Below, piece after piece: positions 42,766 through 54,639 of a stretch of 64,000 nucleotides of DNA. The notes below the pieces were generated by a model. That model was not told where the DNA came from and searched no databases. It was given only the letters and a program-made list of their open reading frames with translations. The stretch's first letter is position 1, and each line of letters begins with the position of its first letter. The stretch is from Candidula unifasciata (taxonomy: Eukaryota > Mollusca > Gastropoda > Stylommatophora > Geomitridae): NCBI GenBank assembly GCA_905116865.2, contig CAJHNH020000843.1, forward strand, positions 10,001-74,000. The letters run 5' to 3'. A program made the position numbers and the translations under genes.

Positions 42766-42869
42766 AATGTCTCTAAGCTCCTTACTTTTTCTCCGTGACA
42801 CTATTTATCAAAAAAAGCAACGAAACTGTTTCACACATATAAAGACTTTCTTCTCTCTTGATCTATAAG

Positions 42870-43790
42870 TTGATCTTTCTACTGTGCCACTCATCATGAA
42901 GCCATCAAGTGCCTTGCCACCTGGTCTGCGTGACGTTTATGCCACTGTCTACAGATCTCGGTCTCTTGATGTTGCCTGGATACCAGTGATCTTTCCGGTG
43001 ATCATCTTTCTCCGTGTTATGTAATATTATAACAACCGGTATGTTCATTACATGCATTCCAAGCCTCAAACAGAGCATAATTTACTGAATAAGCATATGA
43101 ACAAGCTTCGTTTAAGTCGTTCACTATTGTGCCTATGAGGGCTAAGTGTGCAGACTGCAGAACATGCAAGAATGTTCCTTGTGCAGCCCATTTAGAAGGG
43201 ATACTGGCCCACTGAGGCAACACTATGCTTAGTGTTATGTCAAGCTAAAAGGGAACTCCAAAGAAACAGTCAATTTTTATCACAATAACTGGTCTGTCTG
43301 TGTAAATCAGAAAGCTGTAACAAGAAAAAAGAACTTTCAAGCACACATCTATATGCATACATGTGTGAGAAATCTGTATAACACCGAGTATTCTTTGTGC
43401 TTTGTGTGTATGTATGGCTGTGTATTATGTGCGATGCATGTGACAGATATAATGTCTATACACATATATACATATATGTATTTACACACGCGTGCACACG
43501 TGAATATGCTCGTTAGTGTTTTATAACTGCAATCTAATACAACTTCTGTGGATGTGTGATGTGTGTGGCATGATAGAGAGCTTCTCGGGGTCCTCCCATA
43601 TTTATTTGTACAAAAGATCCAAGCCATGTGTTGTGAAAATCGTGTTTTCTTGCGAATTCAACCACCTATTCGTCTTCTCCTATTTCTGCTTTTCTTTTCC
43701 TAGTCCTCTCTATTGAGTCACAGCAGTTGCAGGGGTAACAGAAGAAGCAGCAGCAGTGGGGGCAAAAAAGGTATTTAATTTGTAATAATA
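42870..43790. other. Unassigned spacer
   Basis: Nothing recognised apart from short TATG/TACA repeats near 43360-43500. Confidence 0.35.
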
Positions 43791-43817
43791 ATATCCAAGA
43801 AGAGGAAGTTTTGAAAA

Positions 43818-43943
43818 AAAAGAAGAAGAAGAAGAAGAAGAAGAAGAAGAAGAAGAAGAAGAAGAAGAAGAAAGAAGAAGAAGAAAGAAGAAGAAGAAGA
43901 AGAAGAAGAAGAAGAAGAAGAAGAAACAGAAGAAGAAGAAGAA

Positions 43944-43978
<35 letters not shown>

Positions 43979-44028
43979 AGAAGAAGAAGTGGAAGGGCAA
44001 AAAAGAAGAAGAAGAAGAAGAAAGAAGG

Positions 44029-44061
<33 letters not shown>

Positions 44062-44272
44062 AAAGAAGAAAAGAAGAAGAAGAAGAAGAAGAAGAAGAAA
44101 GAAGAAGAAGAAGAAGAAGAAGAAGAAGAAGAAGAAGAAGAAGAAGAAGAAGAAGAAGAAGAAGAAGAAGAAGAAGAAGAAGAAGAAGAAGAAGAAGGAA
44201 GGAAGGAAGAAGAAGAAGAAGAAGAAGAAGAAGAAGAAGAAGCAGCAGCAGCAGCAGCAGCAGCAGCATGAG
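43818..44272. repeat. (GAA)n array with (GAC)n and (GCA)n segments
   Basis: About 420 bases of GAA repeat, broken by (GAC)n at 43944-43977 and short interruptions, ending in (GCA)n at 44241-44269. The poly-Lys, Arg, Ser, Leu and Phe frames are artefacts. Confidence 0.95.
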
Positions 44273-44279
44273 AGTAGGT

Positions 44280-45055
44280 AAAAATAGCAGCAGCAGCATT
44301 TACTCAGAACATGTTTATGTGCATGTGTGTTTATGCGGTGGTGGGCGCGTGAGGGGAGGGGGCGTCAGGAGTTTAACGTCACTGTAAAAAAACATACAAT
44401 TTACAAACATGCTAGTCCCTAAAATGTGTACTCTTATATACGTCAGAAATGTCTGAAGTAACTGATGGTTATTTTCCTGCACGGATGCAACAGTGAGACT
44501 ATGTGAAAAGGTTCGATAAGTGATTGCTTTCACCAGTCAAGCAGAAGAGAAGTAGAAAGCTAAAAATAGGACTTTAAACTGTACAGAAGATGAGAATTCA
44601 GTTTAATTCTTTTCACGTGATTTGGCAAAAGTGACCAGCGGATCATTGGACGTAAAATCGCAGACTTATCTTTGTATAGACTATGGTCCCAAACCTGGGA
44701 GGACACGCCCCTCTGGGGGAGGGGGGGGGGGGCGGTGGAGAGTTTCAAGGAGGCGTCAAGCAATTTCGAAACTGAATGCCTGATTGCTTGTCATAATCCG
44801 GATTTCTAGCTCTTCCAGTTATGAAAACAAAACAGTTGCCAGCTTGAATAAAGTGGACTGTCACCTCCGGTGTGCCTTGTGCAGAATCAGACCCAAAATA
44901 ACAGATATCATCAATGCAAAATATTGTCAACCCATCGATTTTTAATATATGAACACAAAATTACCAGTTACGGTGTGTTTCTTTTGTTATTGGACATTCT
45001 GTTTTATGTGGAGATTATTCTTAAAGTTATCCCTGTGGTTTCAGGTTCCAGCATG
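44280..45055. other. Unassigned spacer
   Basis: G tract at 44720-44732. No gene or family identified. Confidence 0.35.
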
Positions 45056-45057
45056 TC

Positions 45058-45240
45058 TTAATAGTGCTAGATCAATATGTTATTGACCAATCGGGGCTCG
45101 GTGGATGTAGTAGTCAACATCAAGCCGGCTGCCTTTATTTTCCAGGACTTTATCTGGTACCAATTTGAGGCTAAGTCGATCTGCGAGCAAGCTTATTTTT
45201 GAAAAAAAAAAAAAAAAAAAAACTCCGACTCCGCCAGGAT
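45058..45240 (-). mobile_element. SINE-A, truncated, minus strand
   Basis: Plus reading has 'gaccaatcggggctcgg', 'gccggctgcctttatttt', 'ccaggactttatctggtacc' and 'gaggctaagtcgatctg'. An A tract of about 20 bases follows, before a degenerate head. Confidence 0.68.
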
Positions 45241-45776
45241 GGCACCTGATTGATTAATTGATGATTGCTTGATAAATTAACAAGTCAACTAATCAATGAA
45301 TCAAGAAATGACTTCATCAGAGTGATACCTAAAAGGCACATTATGTTGGCTCACCAAAGTCCAATACAAACATTATCTGGTATTAGAGAGTTATTGCCTG
45401 AACGGCGGTCTCCCGGGGCAGTCTACTTTGGAGAGGTCGTTAGGTAAATCCTGCTATGGGATGATAGTCCAATCTTGCCGTTAAGCAAGTTCCGGTCTTT
45501 AGTGAAAGGTGCCGGATTGTCTGTTCTGACTCCGGTGAAACATACCCGCTGGCAAGTTGCCGTTCCGTTTCGTGATCTTTCTCAATATCCTTTTCTTTTT
45601 GTTCTTCTTCTTCTCTTCCACCTCGTACCTCATCGGAGTGTCGGGGGATTTTTTTTTTTTTTTGTTCACCGGCTGTAAACGCAGGCTGAAAGTCCTGGTT
45701 TTCATACATGCCTGAACTTTAGTCTTGTTTCTGAACTTAGGTTATGCATGCATATCCGTTGTACAGATATGGCTTA

Positions 45777-45956
45777 GGTTCTTTTCCTTTTCTGTTTAGC
45801 CACCACATCACGTGTGATTTAGGGAAATCCCAGATTATAGGGAGGTTGGGGTTAGGGTTAGTTGTAGTCACCATTTATTTAACACTAACCCTTTCCCCCT
45901 ATAATATGGGATGTCCCTAAATCACGCGTCACGTGGTCGCTAAACAGAAAAGAACA
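45777..45956. mobile_element. MITE family 1, second copy
   Basis: Arms 'gttcttttccttttctg', 'tttagccaccaca' and 'gatttagggaaatccca' are mirrored by 'tgggatgtccctaaatc', 'gtggtcgctaaac' and 'agaaaagaac'. The loop 'ttggggttagggttag' matches the copy at 36.6 kb. About 180 bases with no open frame. Confidence 0.82.
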
Positions 45957-46344
45957 CTGGCTTTTTTTAACGAAAGCTGTTGATTTCTTGCCTCTTTAGG
46001 ATGATGCAGACTTGCAGAAGCAGTCGATTTTTACAACTTGCTCATTAGGAGGCAGTGGGTCCATTCTCTTTAGCTCTCACAATAGGATTATTGGAACTCA
46101 CATGGAGAATCTTCTTCCCTAATATAATTGCATCATCGTCATCATTAATTCGTGTCGATAAGCTTGCCACCTCACACGGTGACCAGATCTCGGGCCAAGC
46201 GTGTGCACTTGCCCCTCTAATGACATTTACCAAAGTTCTTCTGGTTTCTATCTTTTGTTTTTCTCTTTCAAAAAAAAATGTGACAGCTCTATCAAGTTTA
46301 TCTTTCACTTCTTATCTGCGTCACTTTTAATTTACTGGGATCTC

Positions 46345-46635
46345 CATTTCGTTATGGGAAGCCACCTTGAGGTAGCGACTAGACGCTTGCGTTTTCAGTC
46401 CAAGGTGGTGGTTCAAATCTTTTTTTTTTTTTAAATAGGAACTTGGATCTCAGGTCCATCCAGCCTTAAATAGGTACCAGATGAAGTCACGGGAAGCTAA
46501 GGCGGCTGGCGTGATACTGACTTCACCAACCATCATCCTAAAATTATGAGTCTAGCGTTTATGCCCGATACGCGACTGGCGTGCAAAGAGACCTATACAT
46601 TTCGTGTAAAAGGAACCTTTACTTTAAATTTCGCT
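46345..46635 (+). mobile_element. SINE-A
   Basis: Head 'gccaccttgaggtagcgact' and 'ggtggttcaaatc' (B-box-like), then a T tract. 'aacttggatctcaggtcc', 'ctaaggcggctggcgtgat' and 'ctgacttcaccaacc' follow, ending 'ggaacctttactttaa'. Confidence 0.76.
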
Positions 46636-46639
46636 ATGA

Positions 46640-47095
46640 ACACTTGGTAGAATCCCAGGTTTTAATGTTATTTTCCGATTATATGCTGAGTTGTAATAAG
46701 CTAATATCCTTACTGTTTTAACTGAAAATAAAACTAAACCGAGCTATACACATCACAATTCAAAGTATGCAATTTCAATTGTGAAAAGACTATTTGGCCT
46801 ATTAAATAAGTAAATTTTAGCACACCCCACACAGACCATCCGGTTCCACAAACGCACCGGCAGGATCACCCGCAGTGATGTCGGGCTCCAAACGTAAGAT
46901 TATATTCGACCCACCCCCCTTCCCACCGCACGGCAACAGGCAGGATGGGGCTTCGATTTAAGATCAGTGTATTCTATAAATTAATGTTATAACTCTGGTT
47001 TCACACACAGCTGGCACAGACACACATTTTAAAAATACACATTATGCTTTAAAAGAATGCCACCCCCTCCCCCCATCCCCCCCCCCCCCCCAAAA
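46640..47095. other. Unassigned spacer
   Basis: Two C tracts at 47063-47092. No gene seen. Confidence 0.35.
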
Positions 47096-47097
47096 TA

Positions 47098-47318
47098 AAA
47101 ACGAGATTCTTTACAGGACGTTGCAGAACCAACTCCAAGTGTGATTTTTCTAGGCAAATTTATGTCAAGTAGTTTGCCATTGCTCTCTAGACGGTCGGCT
47201 TTCTTGATACCACTGTGGAAACTAACGCAAGGCGCATTGCCCGCAGTTGGGATCGAACCCGGCATCACGGCATTACGAAACGTTCGCATCGACTTAGCCA
47301 AAGAGCCGACCAAAACGA
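47098..47318 (-). mobile_element. SINE-B, minus strand
   Basis: Plus reading: 'tctttacaggacgttgcag', 'taggcaaatttatgtcaag', 'tagtttgccattgctct' and 'actaacgcaaggcgc', then the B-box complement 'gggatcgaacccggc' and the head complement near 47300. Inverted relative to the SINE-B at 47.55 kb. Confidence 0.8.
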
Positions 47319-47439
47319 GATACTCAGGTTTAAAGTAAAAGACGTGCATGGCCTATGTCCTGATAACGTAGCTTCCTTTCCCACGAAATATTTACATAGC
47401 ACAACGCTCCTGGGTGTAGTCCGTGACAAGGGTGGACGG

Positions 47440-47545
47440 CACAGTGTATTGTGGTTTACTGCTCGGCTGCGATATCTGTGCCTTTCATCTTAATACATTT
47501 GATATCAATAAATATGTGATTGGTTTTACAACCTGCTTCTTACGT
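47440..47545 (+). mobile_element. Element-F fragment
   Basis: 'gtggtttactgctcggctgc', 'gatatctgtgcctttc', 'acatttgatatcaa' and 'ttttacaacctgcttcttac' match the end-of-window repeat at 63.84-63.96 kb over about 100 bases. Confidence 0.55.
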
Positions 47546-47546
47546 G

Positions 47547-47788
47547 GGCTCGGCGTCTGGGGCTTAAGCGTTGCAAACGCACTTCGTAATGCTCGGGTGA
47601 TGGGTTCGATCAAAGCTGCGGGCCTTGCGCCTTGCGTTGGTTTCAACAGTAGTATCGTCAAGCCGACCGTCCAGTTAGTAATGACAAACGACTGGACGTA
47701 AATTTGCATAGAAGAACCACAACAAACAAACAATGCGGGGGCTGGTTATGCAACGTCCTGTAAAGGATACACAACTAACTTCTTAAGT
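47547..47788 (+). mobile_element. SINE-B, full length
   Basis: Head 'ggcgtctggggcttaagcg' and 'gatgggttcgatcaaagc'. Body 'gccttgcgttggtttcaac', 'caaacgactggacgtaaat' and 'gcgggggctggttatgc', with the tail 'ggatacacaactaac'. Confidence 0.8.
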
Positions 47789-48019
47789 CGCAGGGAACCC
47801 GTTCCTCCCCCTACAGCAACTAGATGGAAATTACGTCTAATTCTTTTCTGCAACGCTTTTCTGTTTACATATTAGGACAACAGAAAGAAAGAAAGTGTTA
47901 AAGTCAAACGACGAAATGGCAGAAGAAGAAATAATAAATTGATACCAGAAAAGAACCGACCGGGCATCTTCTTTTTGTTTTCTCTACTGCAATGCCTCAC
48001 GGCGTCAGGACAGGAAGAG

Positions 48020-48352
48020 ATTTCCGAAACGGATTCTTCTGTTTCCTTGGTATAAAGTACTTTTCAATGCGTCTGATATTTCTGCAGTTCATCTTCTGCT
48101 TGGTGGACCTCTCGAACTGTTACCGTTGTATATGTATAACATTGTTCTCGGTAGTGCCCTGTCTGATGCCAATCTTGTTAAATGGCCAAACCATTTGATC
48201 TATTGTCTACCTATACAGTTAAGTATTGGTTCAATGCGGACTCTTCTCCTGATATAATTGTCCTAAGTCAATCTTTTCTCATTACACCTAGCTAAGTGCG
48301 TAAACATTTCAGTTATGCCTTGAATATTTTCTTTCTGTCTTCTAAAGACAGT
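48020..48352 (-). pseudogene. LINE-2 C-terminal remnant, minus strand
   Basis: Not visible as a long open frame. Reading the minus strand gives FTHLARCNEKRLT, then RIEPILNCIGRQ (stop) IKWFGHLTRLASDRALPR, then NGNSSRGPPSRR (stop) TAEISDALKSTLYQG. IKWFGHLTRL and the RG.PRRRW-type segment identify LINE-2. A stop replaces the tryptophan of the RRRW motif and another the Q before IKWFGH. It is the only minus-strand LINE-2 copy that I found. Confidence 0.8.
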
Positions 48353-48429
48353 ATCAGTGTTTGACATTGATAGCAGAGCGTTGGTAAGACCGACTATAAC
48401 ACATTTTTACCCCTCGTTGATTGCATTGT

Positions 48430-48688
48430 CCTCCCGTTTGAGCTGTACGGCCTTTTAACTGGAACTGGTCATGTGCAACGCATGGGCGAGAACGAAACAA
48501 GTACTGGCTGGTGGTTTGTCTGGCCAAATTTACATTCAGTAGTTTGCCATTGCATTCTGGACGGTGGCTTTTCGATACCACTGTCGAAACCAACGAAAGG
48601 TGCAGGGATCCCAGTTGGAATCGAACCCTGCACCCCGGCATTACAAAGCGAGTTCGCAACGCCTAAGCCACAGACGCCGACGAAACAT
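48430..48688 (-). mobile_element. SINE-B, minus strand
   Basis: Plus reading: 'ggccaaatttacattcagt', 'agtttgccattgcattct', 'ccactgtcgaaaccaacg' and the B-box complement 'ggaatcgaaccctgc', then 'gcgagttcgcaacgcctaag' and 'ccacagacgcc', the complement of the head. Confidence 0.82.
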
Positions 48689-48689
48689 G

Positions 48690-49400
48690 TTCAAGTTCAC
48701 ATCTCAGAAACCCCTGTTAAGACGTATAACACTGTAATACTAGGGTACCCGACGGTTTACGAAGTAACCTGTATTTTACCCACTGTGGGTGGGCAGATGT
48801 TGATAGTGCTGTAAGTAAATTATTGTATTATTAATACTATTATACTGTCACATTTATCACACTCATAGATTTTGAGCGAATTAGCAAAAGACTTCGACAA
48901 CGAAGGCATTTCCATCATCGGAAAGCGTGGTCTCATCGCTTGGTTGATAGTAGAACACATTGTGAAGACATATGGAAATTATAACCCTGGAGGGCGTGTA
49001 CGAAACGAATTCTTTGCTGAATATAACACATAATTACTGGTTGCTGAATATAACTAACTATTTTCTGGTTACCTCTCAGTGCCTATAAGACAGGGTTTTG
49101 TTGAAGCTGTTAATTGACTGCTGTCACTGTTTGGAATTGTGTTTAATGTACATAAAAAATATCAGATGTAGATTATATCAGATGCGCCGATACAAAGAAA
49201 AAAGAGTGAGTGGGAGGGAGCTCAACCCAATACACATTTTCTAGGGAAGGGGGTTCAGTGTGCCAGGGACTCTAGGCTCCGTTGTCCTTTGCTCATGATT
49301 TATATTTTCCAGTGTCAGATCAACGTCAACCATACATTGATAGAGTCCTATGTAGTCACTTCATAGTTAGAGCATATTTATGCATGTGTGCCGTGTTGTT
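48690..49400. other. Unassigned spacer
   Basis: No gene or named repeat recognised. The right part may belong to the element carrying the hammerhead-like motif. Confidence 0.35.
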
Positions 49401-49404
49401 CTTT

Positions 49405-49440
49405 ATGTACTGATGAAGGCTAATCGCCGCAACGTCCTTT
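49405..49440 (+). ncRNA. Hammerhead-ribozyme-like motif (candidate)
   Basis: CTGATGA at 49411-49417 is followed by GGC, a 5-base loop and GCC (stem II), then GCAAC and GTC. A hammerhead core is CUGAUGA, stem II, GAAAC, short stem III, GUC. Here one core adenine is C, so self-cleavage is doubtful. Minimal hammerheads with very short stem III occur in Penelope-like retroelements of molluscs and other animals. This may be a decayed copy of such an element's terminal repeat. Confidence 0.45.
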
Positions 49441-49623
49441 GTTTGTTTATTGTGATCTATTTTGTAAAGCTAGCATAAACTATTTGTTTTTCTTACCCAC
49501 TTTTTCTCTTGCCTATAATTTCCGAACCCTTTAAAACCTTACATTGATACACGGCGGTCAGAGAGGCAGACAATCTGGCAGGTAAACATGTGGATAGAAA
49601 TAGGAGCAGATAGGCAGACTAGT

Positions 49624-49806
<183 letters not shown>

Positions 49807-49959
49807 TGTAGATACAGAGAGATGAAAATATAAGACTGACAAAATGATTGGTGGGCATGTAGATAAAATGGAAGGCAGAATGGGAATCTAGTTAAACAGG
49901 CAGACATACATGCAGTTTAATCAGCTAGACAGACAGATGAACAAAGTTAGACTGAGATA

Positions 49960-50440
49960 TTAGACAGACAAATCATACTGCCCTACAGACAGCAATATTA
50001 AACAAATGTTACACCTGAAAATAAATAGGTAATCAAGCCAGGATTGATCTCGTCTAGGGCAAACACAAGCTTGTTTTCTCTCCTGAAAATATGATCCCGG
50101 AAGTTTAAACTGGGTGATTTCGACCGAGTTAGCACCGAAGAATGTTTGCATCGCATATTATACAAGTACATGTCATTTTTTTTTTTTTAAATAAGGTTGG
50201 CTGGTGATAAAACATTACAAACATTTGTAAATTTAACACTAAACATCACTGTAGACTTTTGAGGGACTTAATTCACGAAATAACTGTGCGTACATTTATA
50301 GGAGTGAAAAGGAAATATAAATGTGTAGATTTGAAAAGTCATATATTATACTTCTTTACGTACACGTGGTAGGTATAGATTATTGTATTCCCTGTATGCT
50401 TGTTTTTGTTGCTATTGTTCTTCGTCTACTACTATTAATC
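49960..50440. other. Unassigned spacer
   Basis: No gene seen. T tract at 50178-50190. Confidence 0.35.
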
Positions 50441-50444
50441 CCTC

Positions 50445-50480
50445 TCCTACTACTACTACTACTACTACTACTACTAATAA

Positions 50481-50541
<61 letters not shown>

Positions 50542-50545
50542 GCTA
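50445..50545. repeat. (TAC)n microsatellite
   Basis: Near-pure TAC/ACT triplets. Confidence 0.95.
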
Positions 50546-50555
50546 CTACTATTAG

Positions 50556-50720
50556 ACTAATAATCACTACTACTACAGCTATTTCTACCACCACTATAAC
50601 AACTACAGCTACTATTGATATATCTATTGCCGCTGTTTCTACAATTGGTTTCTGTATAATTATCACTATTACTACTACAACCATTCCTACTACTATTCCT
50701 ACTACTACTACTACTACTAT

Positions 50721-50792
<72 letters not shown>

Positions 50793-50860
50793 TGCTGCTA
50801 TTGTTGCTGCTATTACTGCTATCGTTAGAGGCACACAAACACACACACACACACACAACT
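50556..50860. repeat. Degenerate (TAC)n to (GCT)n to (CA)n compound repeat
   Basis: Interrupted TAC triplets to about 50756, GCT triplets to about 50815, then (CA)n at about 50832-50857. The threonine-, alanine- and valine-rich frames across it are not genes. Confidence 0.93.
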
Positions 50861-50879
50861 ATTGGTACTATCAAAAGAT

Positions 50880-51282
50880 ATAAAGAATGCAACTGGGGTA
50901 TTGAGAAGAGTGTCGCCGCAGGTAGGCATGCACCCTGCTGCTTTGGAAGACGACCGATACCGCCAGTGACAGTGCAAGAGTGGTTTCTCTGGGTCTTGAG
51001 CTACATTATGATAAAATACAGAAGTTGTGAAGGCTCCATCTGATCAAGTGTACAGTGCAAAAGAGCAGACCGCACATCCATACATTGATAAAATAATTTA
51101 TCGGGGGGGGGGGGGGGGGGTCTGAAAGATATTCTACAATGAGAGGAAAACATAGGCAAACTTTTAAATCCCGTTGCAACAGGTACTTTTAATATCTTTA
51201 CTCTTCGCTGGCTACTAAAGAAGGAGAAGGAGCACCTGTGGGAATGTCCCGACACCAGGAATGCCAATTCTTGATTCAATTT
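50880..51282 (+). pseudogene. LINE-3 3' end
   Basis: After poorly conserved sequence and a G tract (51103-51120), the frame reads MRGKHRQTFN-like sequence, NPVATGTFNIFTLRWLLK, then KEKEHLWECPDTRNANS and stop at 51274. This aligns with the LINE-3 C-terminus (VTGTISIGTLRWLLKMGTG...CPECCDVGS). LW.CP is the conserved end motif. Confidence 0.8.
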
Positions 51283-51283
51283 T

Positions 51284-51350
51284 TCGTTCATTCATTCATT
51301 CATTCATTCATTCATTCATTCATTCATTCATTCATTCATTCATTCATTCA
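51284..51350. repeat. (ATTC)n tail of LINE-3
   Basis: About 15 units of ATTC directly following the LINE-3 'tgattcaatttttcg' terminus. It probably expanded from the element's own ATTC-like 3' end. Confidence 0.9.
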
Positions 51351-51359
51351 ACCGTTAGC

Positions 51360-52310
51360 GAAGAACACATTGAATTAATTTAAACTTCTTGCCTAAAATA
51401 GAATGTGTGTTTCCATTAATAATATTGACAGGCGATGAAAATGTTACCATAAACTTCGAAATATGCAGTAATGGAAAGGTATAGAAAGGAAACATGAATC
51501 ATCTCGAAAAAAAAACGAAATAAAAGAATACATCCCTTGGTTCGGTTTTTTTTTTTTTAATCTCTTTTAATGTATAATTGACAATGACTTGTTTATGCAT
51601 CTTTCTAAACATTTTATTTGCCTAATTCTGCTCACATTCTAATTAGAATACATTTCAAGCGTTGGTAGTAACGCGATTAGAGGTTTTCATTTCATCACGT
51701 CCTGTTTCTGTTCCTATCAATCATAAGCCAGTTAACAAGGCTGACGCTCAACTATTGCTAATACTGATACCAGTAACAATGACCGCTCTCTGTCTGGAAA
51801 GCTTCTATGATTTAATCATGTTGAACTCGACCGGGATTATTGTACGACATGATCTAAAATATGACACTCCGGCGAGTAAACACCGCATAGATGATCAATC
51901 AGTAAAGTATGCACTATAGGCAGACGTGCAGACAAACTAATTCATATTAAAAGGTACTGATTACGACCATATTTTAAAATCATTTTATCTGAGCCAGTCA
52001 ATCAATTGATTACCATCTTCAAGCTGGCTACAAGGGACTACCAACAAATAATGTTTCTCGCTCTTGTTGTTGATTTTCTCCGACTGATATTCCTGTTTCT
52101 GGTATTATTATCCCACTTGTATCACTTTGGATCTTTTGCTCATCTAGCTTAAAATTCTCTTTTTAACTTTTCAATACTGCTTTTTTTTCCAACTTAAGAT
52201 TTCACCTAATTCTTTTATTTATATTAGCATTACAATTCACTGTTTTTGAGTTTATAAATTACTTCTCCTTTTCTTACGCTTTTTCTTCTCTATTGCTTTC
52301 TCCCTTTTTT
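51360..52310. other. Unassigned AT-rich spacer
   Basis: No recognised gene or family. The plus-strand 85-codon frame at 51662-51919 has no known motif. Confidence 0.35.
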
Positions 52311-52445
52311 TTTTTTTTTTTTTTTTGATTTCTTTTTCTTCTTCTTCTTCTTCTTATTCTTCTTCTTCTCCTTTTTTCTTTTCTTCTTCTTCTTCTTCTT
52401 CTTCTTCTCCTTCTTCTTCTTCTTCTTCTTCTTCCTCCTCCTCTC
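52303..52445. repeat. Poly-T and (CTT)n array
   Basis: T tract followed by CTT repeats with ATT and CTCC interruptions. Confidence 0.92.
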
Positions 52446-52449
52446 TTCT

Positions 52450-53280
52450 AGTCCATGCCTTTCACGTTGTGCTGGTCATCTCCTTTTCCCCCAGCCCTTT
52501 ATCACGCGTGCTGCCAGTCATTCCTAATAGAAATGTGTCTTCATGCCCCCTATGCCGCATCTCCTTGACAGCTTCATGACCACTTTTCCCTCTACACCTA
52601 ATATTGTCACGACATTTTCCCATTGACCCCCTCCTGTCGCACGTCAAGTCATTGTGGCCCGTGTCAGTTCTGATACAAGCGATCAGTTCTTTCCCTGAGC
52701 TGTGTCTCTCGCAGTTTTGTTTCGTAATCGTCCGTATCTTGCCATGTTTTTAGTCTATTTTCCTCGTCATTATTCCAAAGAAAAAATATTACAGAGGCCA
52801 TAATGCGCCGAAACAAAGAAAACATCGTCAATTGAGTGACTGGAAGAAAAAAAAGGGGAGGGGGGCTTAGTTCCCTTTTAAATATTCAGTCAGGTGATCT
52901 GAGCCTTATTGGCGACCAGGTAGCCACTTGGCTCGCCGGTAGACGACTTCGACGCCAGTCGAACCAGAATTTGGATCTGTCTCTTTTGATCGTGTCACCA
53001 CTGCAGGGGTGTTTTGCAGGCTTCTAATGGCGTGCAGTGCTAGGCAATTTTATGTGGCGCACATAACCTAGCCATAATTACAATCTAAGGTTTTCCTGAT
53101 CCTGTTTGAACATGGCGACTTGTTCCCCAGCAAAAAAACTACCTACCTGCCTAAACTCAAGCTTCCGGCGCCCCTTGTTAGACCAACAAGAAATCTACCG
53201 CTCATCGGTTAACTGTCAATGGTGTACTTGCAAACATCACAACTGGTTCTGTACAATTCAACAACGAATTTATTTATCGT
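52450..53280. other. Unassigned spacer
   Basis: No gene or named repeat recognised with confidence. Confidence 0.35.
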
Positions 53281-53284
53281 TTTA

Positions 53285-53572
53285 AAGATAAACGGTCCAT
53301 TTTCCACGCTTTTAAGCGTATTGGAAACATAGGGCTAGTCCTATATTTTTTAAGACCAATCGGCACTTGGTGGGTGATGTGGTCAGTATCACGCCGGCCA
53401 CCTCTACTTCTTAGGACTGCATCTTGTACCCACTCAAGGCTGGGTCGAATTGCGATTCAAAGTCATTTTTTTTTTTAACAAATAGTCCCGCTCCGGTAGG
53501 ACACGAACCCAGGACCTTCTGATCTGCATGCAGGCGTCTAGCAACGCCACAGCAACAACCGCTTTAATAAAG
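53285..53572 (-). mobile_element. SINE-A, full length, minus strand
   Basis: Plus reading: 'cacgcttttaagcgtattgg', 'gaccaatcggcacttggtgg', 'gtggtcagtatcacgccgg' and 'ctgggtcgaattgcg'. A T tract, 'gacacgaacccaggacc' (B-box complement) and 'caggcgtctagcaacgcc' (head complement) follow. Confidence 0.82.
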
Positions 53573-53579
53573 AAACCTT

Positions 53580-54405
53580 GCATAAAATATTCATTATCTT
53601 CTTGGTTTCTGTCTTGACTTTCCTCTTCCTTTATGTTGCTTATATCTTCTGCTAAAGCTTAGACCCTCAACCAGCTAGTGAAAAATTCATTGCTATAATA
53701 ATTCTATGTCTAGATGTTGGTGAATGAATAAGAAATACCAGGTTTCTTTATGGCGGTACGCAATAGTACGCCGAACGGCACCTTCTAGGCATTACGTTTT
53801 CAACGCTAATGTATATAATCATTGTAGTAAGTACCGGCACCTTTTAAGAAACGTGGTGGTGAGTATCGGTAACTTTTTTCTGCTAATAACAAAATACACA
53901 AAAAAAAACAGCTATGGGGAATGCTATACGTGAAATTATTTTTAGTAACAACATGAAAACTTGATGGAGCAAAAATGGCTAGACGAAGGCAAAAAGATAG
54001 TTTGGTCAAATACCATATTTTGGAGAAGAAATCATATATTATCTGATACTTCTTCTTTTTCTTTCGTTTGCCCGAAATAGATTATCTATATCTGCAATGT
54101 TGTGTCTAGCATAAACTTCACTGTCTTGTGAAATTCACTTAGTGGCCCGTAAAGTTTGACTTCCATCAGTGTCTCTCTTGGCCAGAAGTTTTGCCTAGAG
54201 ATGTTGTTTTTGGGACAATCTAAAATTGTGGGTACATGTGGCTGCGAAGTCGACTGGGTTCTGTTCTAAGGCGTAGAAAAAAGACTTGGCATGTACTGTC
54301 TTTATTTTACCATTTTCGCGGTGTAGACAGGTTTTTTTTTAAGCCTGGTGATTTATGGCTGCATGACTAGTGCTGTCGCCACGACTGTGCAGGTGAGGAT
54401 TTTTT
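53580..54405. other. Unassigned spacer
   Basis: No gene. Two related lines in 53750-53880 ('agtacgccgaacggcacc' and 'agtaccggcacctttta') hint at a short local duplication. Confidence 0.35.
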
Positions 54406-54411
54406 TTTTTT

Positions 54412-54515
54412 TTTTTGCACCCGACATACACAAATCCACAGCCTTACCGAGGATTCGAACCGGGTCCCAAGCTTGAGAGCCTAGCGTTCTAACGGTTCGG
54501 CCAGCCGCTCCTCAT
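54412..54515 (-). mobile_element. tRNA-like SINE head, third type
   Basis: The minus strand reads 'gcggctggccgaaccgttag', 'aacgctaggctctcaagc', then 'cccggttcgaatcctcgg', a good B box. The head differs from SINE-A and SINE-B. The body past 54412 enters a T tract. Confidence 0.6.
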
Positions 54516-54639
54516 AAAGATTTGCTCTGGTCTGATATTCTTCGGAGCATCTCAAATGGCAACCAGTGGTTCCCATTTTCGTTGGCAAAGCTGCACGATG
54601 TTGTAAATAATAATGATAGTGCTGATGGTGATTATATGG

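Noticed and set aside
50383..50892. Threonine-, alanine- or serine-rich frames of 111-166 codons
   Set aside because: Compound TAC/GCT/CA repeat.
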